From NCBI GenBank assembly GCA_965230335.1, contig CBDDKS010000006.1:496001-560000 (forward strand): a stretch of 64,000 nucleotides of DNA. Reading direction: 5' to 3'. Below are positions 36,083 through 45,103 of the stretch, piece by piece. The translations under genes were made by a program, and so were the position numbers. Origin of the DNA: CBDDKS01 sp965230335. Lineage in GTDB: Bacteria > Pseudomonadota > Gammaproteobacteria > Enterobacterales > Kangiellaceae. Positions within the stretch are counted from its first letter, which is position 1; each line of letters starts with the position of its first letter. The notes under the pieces were generated by a model. It had not been told where the DNA came from and searched no databases. It was given only the letters and a program-made list of their open reading frames with translations.

Positions 36083-36820
36083 CTAATAAAAAACACTAAA
36101 CCCCAATGACCACTCTTCGGCTTGATCGTTATTTTCTCGTGTCGTTAATATCACATAATTCCGATATTCTAAACGCAGGAAAAAACGTTCGGTCATATGG
36201 ATTTTCATACCACTCGCAGCAAACAATGTTTCATCCGTTCTATCCACTGCTTGTACAAGCGTTGCACTAGGTTCAACATTCACAATACCTGTACCTATTC
36301 CGAAATAAGGTGAAAAACGCCAATAGGGAAAAGGTTGATTAATCACAGAAACACTGACTTGTTGTACAGATGAAAAATTACCTAATGCATCACCAAACAC
36401 AATTTCAGTTGACAGATTTTTTGTAAACTGCCAACCCACATTAAAACCTAACAGTCTCGCACCACTAAAATCACCAAAACGCACACCAAATTCCCAATCT
36501 CTTTCTACAAAATCATCTTTTGTTAACTTGGCCAAACGAACCGGATTACCCGATGGCGATAAAGTGCGTTGCATATTTTTGCGATGAACCCATCCCTTCC
36601 TGCCATCTTTGGTTTTTACTTTAAACCATGATGTTTTACGCTTGATAATCCAAATCGTTTCCCCTTCTTCTGCAACATGAAAAATAGGAAAACCTCTACC
36701 TGGACCTGTCCGCATTTCAATAAAGGCATCATTGACAGTAACCCAAACAGATTTTGCAGCCTTTAAAGTCTGAGATACAAAAATAAACAGCAAAACAATC
36801 GTAATCTTCTGGATAGTCAT
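36083..36820 (-). CDS. SH3-domain outer-membrane beta-barrel protein
   Basis: 245 residues. Signal peptide, then a bacterial SH3 domain (VWVTVNDAFIEMRTGPGRGF ... KTKDGRKGWVHRKNM) at about 24-80, then a barrel ending EEWSLGFSVFY. SH3b domains often bind peptidoglycan or peptides, so this could link the outer membrane to the cell wall. Its barrel is paralogous to that of the next gene, 35 bases downstream. It lies 249 bases after the giant lipoprotein gene, so it may have its own promoter. Confidence 0.75.
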   Translation of the reverse strand: MTIQKITIVLLFIFVSQTLKAAKSVWVTVNDAFIEMRTGPGRGFPIFHVAEEGETIWIIKRKTSWFKVKTKDGRKGWVHRKNMQRTLSPSGNPVRLAKLTKDDFVERDWEFGVRFGDFSGARLLGFNVGWQFTKNLSTEIVFGDALGNFSSVQQVSVSVINQPFPYWRFSPYFGIGTGIVNVEPSATLVQAVDRTDETLFAASGMKIHMTERFFLRLEYRNYVILTTRENNDQAEEWSLGFSVFY

Positions 36821-37069
36821 GATAGAGAGGTTGTTTTACTGCCTTTTGCTTTATTCTGTATGGATACGTCACTCAAACATCTGCAAGAAATACGTTTTAA
36901 TGTATTTAAAAACGGATACCTTAAAGTGGCTTGAGTCTGTTTTTGTTCTAGAGTCAGTTTTGATATTTAATGTACTCAAAAAATATCTGTCTTCATATTG
37001 TGAGATCTCCAGCCCTGTTTATCATAATAGACTATTTTTTCTAAAAAACAGTGATAACCGAGATATCCA

Positions 37070-40000
37070 TCAATTTTCTGGTGCCTGAAATGGATTATTA
37101 AAATATTGGGCACCAATATCAAGCCATTCAGAAATTAATTTCAACTCAACGGGGGATAATAAACTTGAGTGGACATCTGTATTACTTTCTATTTCAAATC
37201 GATTAAAAAATCTTGCCCGATTATTGAAAGCACCGATGACATTCAAAGGTGAATTAATCGGCACGGTTTGTGTTTGTGCCAAAGGCTGAGAGACAGGTAA
37301 AGGTATCACTGGGTTACCCGCCAGTGGATTACCATTGACATCTGTTTGAGTCACGATGGTTGCCGTGGGATTACCATTAGAATCCGCTACTCTCAACTCT
37401 GCGGGGAAATCATGTAATCGTGGTGTTAAGTTTGTTATTGGAAAAGGTATGGTTGCGGCAGGTGAGACAGGATTACCATCCATATCGGTTTGGAAAATAG
37501 GATTGGATGCAATATCACTTAATCCGGTTGGTGCATTATGATCCAAAACAAAAATGCCATCAGCGATTGTAATTTCATTGGTAAATGTAAAGTAATACGT
37601 CAAATTAGGTATCACTGATGTATCTGTGGCCTGATAGACATGTATGCCATTGGTATTGGCGCCTAAAGAAGTAAAACTCAAGGTATTGGGTACTGCTGGT
37701 AAAGGAATAGTGCCTCCCAGAAAAGTACCATTCACATCCGTTTGTACCATGACCGTACCATCACTGGCGGTTAACTCATTAGGTAAATTAGTGGTGCCGT
37801 CTCTTTGTAACACAAAATCAGTTGCTGCCAACTCAACGGAATAGGTAAAGTAAACCGTATTGCTAGACTCGGTTTCTGTGGCTTGATAGACATGTACATT
37901 TTGGGCATTTCGAGTGGCAGAAACCAGTGTTGCTGGAAGATCTATCGGTTGATTACCGGCCAATGGAACACCATTCACATCCGTTTGAAAAATCGATGCA
38001 CCATTATTATCTTCCAGGTTGGCTGGACTATTAGGTTGCATAATGAAAAAGGCGGCATAATTTGCCGGATCGATTAATGTATTAAAAGTAAAGTAAACGG
38101 TTGTTGTACCGCCACTACCATCATCAATGTCGACCTGATATACATAATCGCCACTTAATCCATCGGCGCCTGTTCTAAAAGGCGTAGGGGTCTGTGTATA
38201 CACAAAATTTTGAATATAACCTGGATCAGCAATCAAACGTGGATCCTGGAATGTTGGAAAGGTAAAGAAAAATTGATTCACACCATCACTGGTACTATAA
38301 ATAAAATCGCCATTGGGAGCAGGGACACCGACAAAGCGATCAACCACCATACCATTAATAACCGTAACTTCATCATCACCAAAAAATAATTCTCGATAAC
38401 TCACCATATGGATGGGTTCATCGGCCGAAGGTGCTGGACTTAACACCAAATCTGTATTGACGCCGGCAATAATACCCGCATCACTATGACAATTCACACA
38501 AGCATCATCTATCGGATTACCCATGCCATCCAGTACTGGATTTCCCATATTATCCAACCTTGGACGTGACAATTCCCATAAAGGTTGAATATGTGTTTCG
38601 TAATTAAAAGTAATTCGACAGGTTGAACTCCAACTTTGAATACACCCTTGTGTGGTGGGTGCCTGTGTCCCCAAACTCTCGTATAACCAGGAGAAGCCAT
38701 TAAAATTAATATCCACACTTAATTGCGTATTGTTGCCGGCATCATATTCAATTTCTGCTTGTGTCATCGTTGATGGATTGGTTGAAGCCGGTCGAGCATC
38801 AGCACGTCCATGAGGTACGCCATTTGCGTCAATATGACACCCATGACACTCCAACACTTCACCAGGACGTACATGTATCCAATTTTCATGACGTGCTCCA
38901 ATTCGGCGACCATTTTGATCCAGTACACTGACAGCAAAAGGCACATTGGCTGGCACTTCCACCTTCACTGATCCGTCGTTCTCTACGGGCGCATAACCCA
39001 AAATATCTTTCATCAATTGTGCTGCACTTCTGCCAAAAGCCACTCTGTCAAAATCATACACATCTTCATCAGGCAAATGGACACCTTTCACAAAACGCAC
39101 AAAAGTAGCAGGACGATTGGGATTCACAATATTGGTACCATCGAAATCATTAACGTTACGAATATGTACAACACCCACATCATCATTGACAATACTTTGA
39201 TCCAATCCATCTTCATCAACCAGTACAGTCGGTCTTGGTCTTTCTTGAAACACCACGGGATTTGTTATCCAGGTATTATTTTCTGCAATAACAACCGGAA
39301 TTTGTGTACCCGTTGGATCCCACATCCATAATGCGTAATTGGGTTCAGGTTGTACTAATGCCGGATTACCCAAATTAATATCCGTACAAGGAAAGCTTTG
39401 TACTGGTGGTATCGTCGTTGGATCATTAGGATCCGTTGCAACAGGGACATCTTCCAATAAACACACAGACCAACTGACTAACAAACGATTGCTGTTATCC
39501 CATAAAGGTGTTGCACTGTGAAACAAACCACCTAACGACGTTTGATCTTCATCCGTTGCCACAGCATCCAAAGCCAATGTTGTTTGAGCAACACCTGAGG
39601 TTGCATTGATTGACTCGGTATTTTCATAAAAATTCTGAATATCAATCGCCACCATATCACCGCCATGCCTCAGGTTTGATCGTGTCTTTAAGATCATTTG
39701 CAAACGGTTATCACTCATTATTAAAGGTTGAAAATACTCTATATCCGTCACACTGCCATTTGGATTATGACTATCCAATCCATACAAAACCTGTAAATCA
39801 CGACCATCGGGACGAACAGAATACACATTAAAATTTTTATCGGTTCGATATCTGTCCCAACGGACAAAAGCAATGCGCCCATTTTGCAATAATGTAGGAT
39901 ACAAATCATGGCTCATATTAAACGTAATCTGACGGATATTACTGCCGTCTTCATTCATCACATGCAATAAAAAAGCATCAGTACCATTCGGAAAATTTTC

Positions 40001-40657
40001 TGTTTGTGCTTCAAACTGATCTTTACCTTCATCCACCAAAATAGCCTTATTTCGTGTTTGTCTGGTTGATGAAAAAATAATGCGTCCATCGGCTAAGTAC
40101 TGAGGCATAATATCGTGACCGGCTTCAGCAGTGCTCACCGAAGTAATGATTTGACGCAGTGTCTCGGTTTCAAGATCATATTCCCAAATATTCCATTTTG
40201 GCATCATATCTTCTTCATCTTCATCTGGGTCAAAAGGGCCTCGCATGGAAAATACCATTTTGGTTCCTTCAACATTCATGGCCAGGTCACGCACATCGTA
40301 TAAATCCTGAATGGTGTCTCCACTATTGGCATCCACTCTCTGAAAAACCTGAGAAGTAATATCTCTTTCTGGCGCTGATGTGGTTGCCCTGTCCCGCAGC
40401 ATTACGACGGCACCAGGATTAAAAGAAACAGGAGACTCCAGATCTTCTGCAACCCGAACCTCATTATCATCATCATCCGTCATCATAGGAATCGGTCTTT
40501 TGATGTAAGCAATAGCAAAATCCAGGGTAACAGGATCAGGGTTTTGATCACCTCCCAAAATATTGTCATCACTTTCACAGGAAGTCAGAAGAATAATGCC
40601 AGCAAGTACTCCTATGCTGTAAACATTAAATATTTTTAAAAATGAATAAGTTACCAT
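37070..40657 (-). CDS. Giant diheme lipoprotein with beta-propeller-like half and C-terminal repeats (HzsA-like)
   Basis: 1195 residues. The lipoprotein signal ends at LLTSC. Residues ~100-470 contain PD40/TolB-like propeller motifs (DGRIIFSSTRQ, EDGSNIRQITF, NGRIAFVRWDRY). Two c-type heme sites follow: CHGCH near 603-607 and CVNCH near 719-723. The architecture resembles the HzsA-like family, so named for hydrazine synthase alpha, but no other anammox gene is present. From ~790 there are four to five diverged ~80-residue repeats with cores such as QTDVNGVPLAG and VHVYQATDT, then LISEWLDIGAQYFNNPF at the end. I choose the ATG at 40657, which has GAGG 9 bases upstream; 40672 is also open. It is the first gene of its strand, divergent from another heme-protein set. 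Confidence 0.75.
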   Translation of the reverse strand: MVTYSFLKIFNVYSIGVLAGIILLTSCESDDNILGGDQNPDPVTLDFAIAYIKRPIPMMTDDDDNEVRVAEDLESPVSFNPGAVVMLRDRATTSAPERDITSQVFQRVDANSGDTIQDLYDVRDLAMNVEGTKMVFSMRGPFDPDEDEEDMMPKWNIWEYDLETETLRQIITSVSTAEAGHDIMPQYLADGRIIFSSTRQTRNKAILVDEGKDQFEAQTENFPNGTDAFLLHVMNEDGSNIRQITFNMSHDLYPTLLQNGRIAFVRWDRYRTDKNFNVYSVRPDGRDLQVLYGLDSHNPNGSVTDIEYFQPLIMSDNRLQMILKTRSNLRHGGDMVAIDIQNFYENTESINATSGVAQTTLALDAVATDEDQTSLGGLFHSATPLWDNSNRLLVSWSVCLLEDVPVATDPNDPTTIPPVQSFPCTDINLGNPALVQPEPNYALWMWDPTGTQIPVVIAENNTWITNPVVFQERPRPTVLVDEDGLDQSIVNDDVGVVHIRNVNDFDGTNIVNPNRPATFVRFVKGVHLPDEDVYDFDRVAFGRSAAQLMKDILGYAPVENDGSVKVEVPANVPFAVSVLDQNGRRIGARHENWIHVRPGEVLECHGCHIDANGVPHGRADARPASTNPSTMTQAEIEYDAGNNTQLSVDINFNGFSWLYESLGTQAPTTQGCIQSWSSTCRITFNYETHIQPLWELSRPRLDNMGNPVLDGMGNPIDDACVNCHSDAGIIAGVNTDLVLSPAPSADEPIHMVSYRELFFGDDEVTVINGMVVDRFVGVPAPNGDFIYSTSDGVNQFFFTFPTFQDPRLIADPGYIQNFVYTQTPTPFRTGADGLSGDYVYQVDIDDGSGGTTTVYFTFNTLIDPANYAAFFIMQPNSPANLEDNNGASIFQTDVNGVPLAGNQPIDLPATLVSATRNAQNVHVYQATETESSNTVYFTYSVELAATDFVLQRDGTTNLPNELTASDGTVMVQTDVNGTFLGGTIPLPAVPNTLSFTSLGANTNGIHVYQATDTSVIPNLTYYFTFTNEITIADGIFVLDHNAPTGLSDIASNPIFQTDMDGNPVSPAATIPFPITNLTPRLHDFPAELRVADSNGNPTATIVTQTDVNGNPLAGNPVIPLPVSQPLAQTQTVPINSPLNVIGAFNNRARFFNRFEIESNTDVHSSLLSPVELKLISEWLDIGAQYFNNPFQAPEN

Positions 40658-41240
40658 AAATTCAAACCTCATATTTCATTACTTTCAACCTGTGTTGACA
40701 CTGAGATCCCCATATTCATTCTGGAGTTATTACTCCTAGTATGGTTCAAAATTGAGATATTTCTGAGACGCAGTTCACGAAATAAAATGTTGCGTCTGTC
40801 GGATATCATAACAATATGCTATACATCTATGTTATAAGAAGCTTATTGCAATCACAAAAATGATTCGATGAAGTCAATAGAATGATGAATAAACGGTTAA
40901 TGCACTAAAAAATATTGCAAAAACCTTAAATAAAACAGATAACAATTCATCACTATGAACACAAAAAAAATACAACTAAAACAAAATGTAAAAAAAGATA
41001 ATTAAAACAATAAGTAAAACAAATAGTTATTTAAAGTTCTAGGGGCATCTAATATTTTATACATTGCTGAGTTTGAGGTCGAAATGATCAGTGTGCAGAA
41101 AAGTGCACCCCAAACAAACACTATGAAGTTTAGCTGAAAAAGCACATGATTTTACATCAACAGAGGTTGGTACCATGAAAATACCATTTTTGTCGCATTT
41201 TTTATCATTGAGCAACCTCCTTCTACAGGGGAACAAACCT
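40658..41240. other. Divergent intergenic region between the two exported-protein gene sets
   Basis: About 580 AT-rich bases that must hold both divergent promoters. Seen: a small inverted repeat GGAGT/ACTCC at 40722-40735, a TTGACA on the plus strand at 40695 without a matching -10, and an A-rich stretch from about 40960 to 41020. No FNR, Fur or LexA site matches consensus and no credible small gene is present. Confidence 0.5.
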
Positions 41241-42452
41241 ATGAAATGGTTAGCCATGAGCTCATTTCTCGTACTCACCATAAACCCACTCATTGCCGGC
41301 CCTAGAGAACAAGCCAAAAGAATGCACGATCGTCTTGCTGGCACCCACCCTTCTGAAACCGTGCTTAACCAAATGGTTGATGCCATCAATGGCACTTCCA
41401 GTCTCCATCCAACCATTACCGATCCTTTCTTAAAAGCAGCCTATATCGCCATGGATGATAATGCTTTCTATAATGTCACTTTAAAAAACTTTGCAACGCC
41501 CTGGACCAATGAAGCACAAACCGTATTTGCCCCCTTAAATGACTACAGTGCCATGGTTGTTGGTCTTGTAAGAGACGATGAAGATTTTCGTCAAATTTTA
41601 CATGGCAATATTCTTTATACCTCCAATGTGTCAGGTGCTCCTGCTTACGACAGTACAGGAAATAACAACGATCATTTCGAATACATTGAAGATAACAATG
41701 TGTCTTTAAGAGACACGCTAGTGAGAGGTGTTCAAGACTTGCCCGATGAAGCCACGGCCGGAGTGATGACCACCCGAGCAGCAGCTCAAGCTTTTTTCTC
41801 AGCTGGCACTAACCGTGCCATGTTTCGTTTTACATTAATCAATCACCTCTGTACGGATTTGGAACCTTTAAAAGACTCATCACGTCCACCTGATCGTATA
41901 AGAAAAGATGTGTCACGCAGTCCTGGTGGAGACAGTCGAGTATTTATGACTAACTGTGTAGGGTGTCATGCCGGTATGGATGCCATGGCTCAAGCGTTTG
42001 CCTATTACGAATATAATTATACTAATGACGACATTACCAATGGCAGTCTGACTTACAACACAACCCCGGTCTTTAATGACATTTTAAATGAAGACAGCCG
42101 TGTTACCCGCAAGCATCATATTAATCCAACCAATTTTTCTGCGGGATTTGAAATACGTGATGATGCCTGGAACAATTATTGGCGTATCGGACAAAATGCT
42201 ATTTTAGGCTGGGCAACATCAGGTGATGGTTCAACAGGCTCAGGCAATGGTGCTAAAGCCCTAGGGCAGGAGTTAGCCAACTCAGATGCTTTTGCCAGTT
42301 GTCAGGTTAAAAAAGTATTTAAAGCCGTTTGTTTGAGAGACCCTGAAACAGGTGATGAAACAACCATCAATAATATGGAAATTAGTTTTAAAGCTGATTA
42401 CAACCTTAAAGAAACCTTTGCTGAAGCAGCATCACACTGCAGAGGCGACTAA
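41241..42452 (+). CDS. Secreted protein with one c-type heme site
   Basis: 403 residues with a Sec signal peptide (cleaved near LIA-GP). One CxxCH, CVGCH at about 239-243, is in MTNCVGCHAGMDAMAQAF. The rest is mixed alpha/beta with no family I recognise; it ends in a cysteine-containing segment (ASHCRGD). The frame is open to 41175, but the ATG at 41241 has AGGGGA 8 bases upstream and gives a proper signal peptide. First of three plus-strand genes, 24 bases before the LamG lipoprotein gene. Confidence 0.7.
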   Translation: MKWLAMSSFLVLTINPLIAGPREQAKRMHDRLAGTHPSETVLNQMVDAINGTSSLHPTITDPFLKAAYIAMDDNAFYNVTLKNFATPWTNEAQTVFAPLNDYSAMVVGLVRDDEDFRQILHGNILYTSNVSGAPAYDSTGNNNDHFEYIEDNNVSLRDTLVRGVQDLPDEATAGVMTTRAAAQAFFSAGTNRAMFRFTLINHLCTDLEPLKDSSRPPDRIRKDVSRSPGGDSRVFMTNCVGCHAGMDAMAQAFAYYEYNYTNDDITNGSLTYNTTPVFNDILNEDSRVTRKHHINPTNFSAGFEIRDDAWNNYWRIGQNAILGWATSGDGSTGSGNGAKALGQELANSDAFASCQVKKVFKAVCLRDPETGDETTINNMEISFKADYNLKETFAEAASHCRGD

Positions 42453-42476
42453 CGCTAAAGAGCTCACAGGAGTCCA

Positions 42477-45083
42477 ATGATGAAACGATTAAATCCAATC
42501 CCTTTTCTCTCTTTAGCCGCTTTTTTCAAAACAACTGCGCTCAAAACGACTGCGGCTATCACAACATTACTTGTGTTTGCTGCATGTACAGGTGGCGGCC
42601 CAGGTGTAGAAGAAACACCAGCGGAAAGTGGTGCTGCACCCATCACTTATAATGGGCCTATTGCAGAAAATGAAGATATTCAGCGCTTTCAGACTTTTTT
42701 CTGGAACAATCTTCGTTCAGAAGCTCGTTGTGGCGCTTGTCATGGTGATACGCCCGCTTCAGGTACTTCACTGACTTTTGCACGCAGTGATGATGTCAAC
42801 CTGGCTTATCGTCAATTAATACCAGAAACCGGTGCCAGTGTTTATATTGATTTCATTACACCAAATAACGCCGACCTGGAAAGAAATCTGGTCAACAGAG
42901 TCGCTCAAGGACATAACTGCTGGATTACCGATCAAGTGGATAATTTAAGTGCCTGCGAAAATGATTTAACTGCTTTTGTTAAAAACTGGGCAGGTGGTGC
43001 CGTAGCTGAAGCGACCGAACTGGTATTAAGTGCACCTGATCTGATTATTCCTTCTCCCAGTACCCCTTTGCCGGAAGTGGGTGACTTTACAACATTTTAT
43101 AATACGATTCGTAATACCTATGGTTGTAATAACTGTCACTCAGAAACACCCTCTTTACAGTCTCAGCCACAACAACCTCAATTTGCCAGTAACTCTGTAG
43201 ATACGGCTTACGACGCTATCACAACAGCAGGCATTATGAGTGTTGGAGACAACAGTGATTTGGTATCACTGGCCAATGCACAATCACGTTTAGTGGTTAA
43301 ATTACGCGATCAAAGTCACAACTGTTGGACCAACGACTGTATGGCCGATGCTCAAGCCATGCTGGATTCCATTAAAGCCTTTATTCCTGAACCACCACCT
43401 GGTAATGAAATTCCATCAGAATGGTCAACCAGTAAAGCACTCACTTTGTATGGAGGCATCCAGGCCAGTCAGGGCAATCGTTTCGATACGCATGTGATTG
43501 CCAAATATATTTTTGATGAACCCCTTGGCAGTAATCTGGCCAATGATACCAGCGGTATCGAGCCCAAATTAAATTTACAATTGTCAGGTAATGTTGAATT
43601 CATTGGTGGATTTGGTATTAATTTAACGGGAGGTAAAGCTCAGGCATCAACCTCTGACAGTAGAAAACTCTATAACGTGATTCGTGAAACGGGTGAATAT
43701 GCTATTGAAGCCTGGGTCGCACCAGCCAATGTCACTCAGGAAGGTCCTGCCAGAATTATTACTTACTCAGGTGGTTCAACAAGTCGAAACTTTATGTTGG
43801 GTCAAACTCTGTACAATTATAATTTTTTAAGCCGAAACAGTAATTCAGATAACAACGGTGAACCTGCAATTTCAACCCCTGATGGTAATGATGTATTACA
43901 AGCCACGTTACAGCATGTGGTTGTCAATTATGATGCTATTAACGGGCGCTCTATTTATGTGAATGGCCAATTGGTTTCTAATGCTGATCCTGAAGAAGCT
44001 GGCACCTTTGCCAATTGGGACGACACTTTTGCACTGGTTATTGGTAGTGAGCCTTCGGGTCAATTTCCTTTCCATGGCATTGTTCGTTTTGCAGCCATTC
44101 ATAGACATGTACTCACACAAGATCAAATACAAGCCAACTTTGATGCAGGTGTCGGTGAAAAATTCTTACTCCTGTTTGGTATTGGCCAATTTGTTGATGG
44201 AAATGATACCACGCCAGCAGATGTTCAAGTGGATGATGTACCTAAACTCTATGTGATGTTCCAGGCCAGTCAATTTGACAGTTACAGCTATTTGTTTGAG
44301 GCACCTGTGTTAATACACATCAGTGACAACAACCCTAACAATAGTGTCTCAGCGCTACCTGATAACCTGCGCATTACCGATATGCGAATTGGTATTAATG
44401 GTGAAGTACAATCAGGTGGCCAGGCTTATCGCAGTATCGATACCAACCTCTCACTGGCCAATTTAAAAGCCAATGGTGAGACAGTCCCTATTCACAATGT
44501 AGGTACGGTTGTTGAATTACAACAAGGGCCCGCTGTTGATGAGTTCTTCCTCACTTTTGAAGTGCTGGGTACAGAGACCGATGGGCAAGGTGCGCATACT
44601 GCTGACATTGTTCCCACAACACCTGCCGCAATTTTTGCTGATGAACAACCTAAGTTTGCCTTAAGAACTTACGAAGAAATCTATTCAACTATGTCCGACA
44701 TGACCGGTGTTTCCAAAACCAATACCGCTGTTCAAACTTTATATACCGAAATTAAACAGGCACTGCCGTCAACTGAAGATATCAATACTTTTGGTTCTTC
44801 ACATCAAATGGCCATTGCCCGTCTAGCCATTCAATTCTGTGATGAATGGGGCAGAGGCAACAGTAGTAAATCACTGACATTTGATGCCAGCTCTGCTTTT
44901 ATCGGTAACATAACCGACATTGTATCGGGGACTAATTTAGATGGTATACAACCTGATAGAACCGATATTATCAACGAACTCAATACATTGAATAGCTCTC
45001 TGGGTGCATCCACCAGTAACCTAGATAAATCCAAAGGCATTTGTGCAGCAGCCCTCGGCAGTGCTGTCATGCTTGTTCAATAA
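42477..45083 (+). CDS. Diheme lipoprotein with LamG-like domain
   Basis: 868 residues. Lipoprotein signal ending FAAC near residue 37. Two homologous modules follow: the first has CGACH at 85-89 and a downstream HNCW, the second has CNNCH at 217-221 and another HNCW, with similar surroundings, so the module was duplicated. Residues ~340-550 look like a LamG/concanavalin-type domain (YAIEAWVAPANVTQEGPARI, SIYVNGQLV, FHGIVRFAAIHRHVLTQDQI). The last ~300 residues are unassigned. Probably a surface or periplasmic heme protein with carbohydrate or protein binding. Its 3' end is followed 20 bases later by the Tat-exported protein. Confidence 0.75.
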   Translation: MMKRLNPIPFLSLAAFFKTTALKTTAAITTLLVFAACTGGGPGVEETPAESGAAPITYNGPIAENEDIQRFQTFFWNNLRSEARCGACHGDTPASGTSLTFARSDDVNLAYRQLIPETGASVYIDFITPNNADLERNLVNRVAQGHNCWITDQVDNLSACENDLTAFVKNWAGGAVAEATELVLSAPDLIIPSPSTPLPEVGDFTTFYNTIRNTYGCNNCHSETPSLQSQPQQPQFASNSVDTAYDAITTAGIMSVGDNSDLVSLANAQSRLVVKLRDQSHNCWTNDCMADAQAMLDSIKAFIPEPPPGNEIPSEWSTSKALTLYGGIQASQGNRFDTHVIAKYIFDEPLGSNLANDTSGIEPKLNLQLSGNVEFIGGFGINLTGGKAQASTSDSRKLYNVIRETGEYAIEAWVAPANVTQEGPARIITYSGGSTSRNFMLGQTLYNYNFLSRNSNSDNNGEPAISTPDGNDVLQATLQHVVVNYDAINGRSIYVNGQLVSNADPEEAGTFANWDDTFALVIGSEPSGQFPFHGIVRFAAIHRHVLTQDQIQANFDAGVGEKFLLLFGIGQFVDGNDTTPADVQVDDVPKLYVMFQASQFDSYSYLFEAPVLIHISDNNPNNSVSALPDNLRITDMRIGINGEVQSGGQAYRSIDTNLSLANLKANGETVPIHNVGTVVELQQGPAVDEFFLTFEVLGTETDGQGAHTADIVPTTPAAIFADEQPKFALRTYEEIYSTMSDMTGVSKTNTAVQTLYTEIKQALPSTEDINTFGSSHQMAIARLAIQFCDEWGRGNSSKSLTFDASSAFIGNITDIVSGTNLDGIQPDRTDIINELNTLNSSLGASTSNLDKSKGICAAALGSAVMLVQ

Positions 45084-45103
45084 CCAGTGTGGTGAGGAGA
45101 CAA

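Noticed and set aside
37070..40657. True hydrazine synthase, i.e. an anammox pathway
   Set aside because: Only a family resemblance exists; no other hydrazine synthase subunit, hydrazine dehydrogenase or multiheme gene is present and the rest of the window is an ordinary gammaproteobacterium.
41057..41416. Minus-strand open frame across the start of the plus-strand heme gene set
   Set aside because: It overlaps a signal peptide supported by AGGGGA and has no domain or partner.
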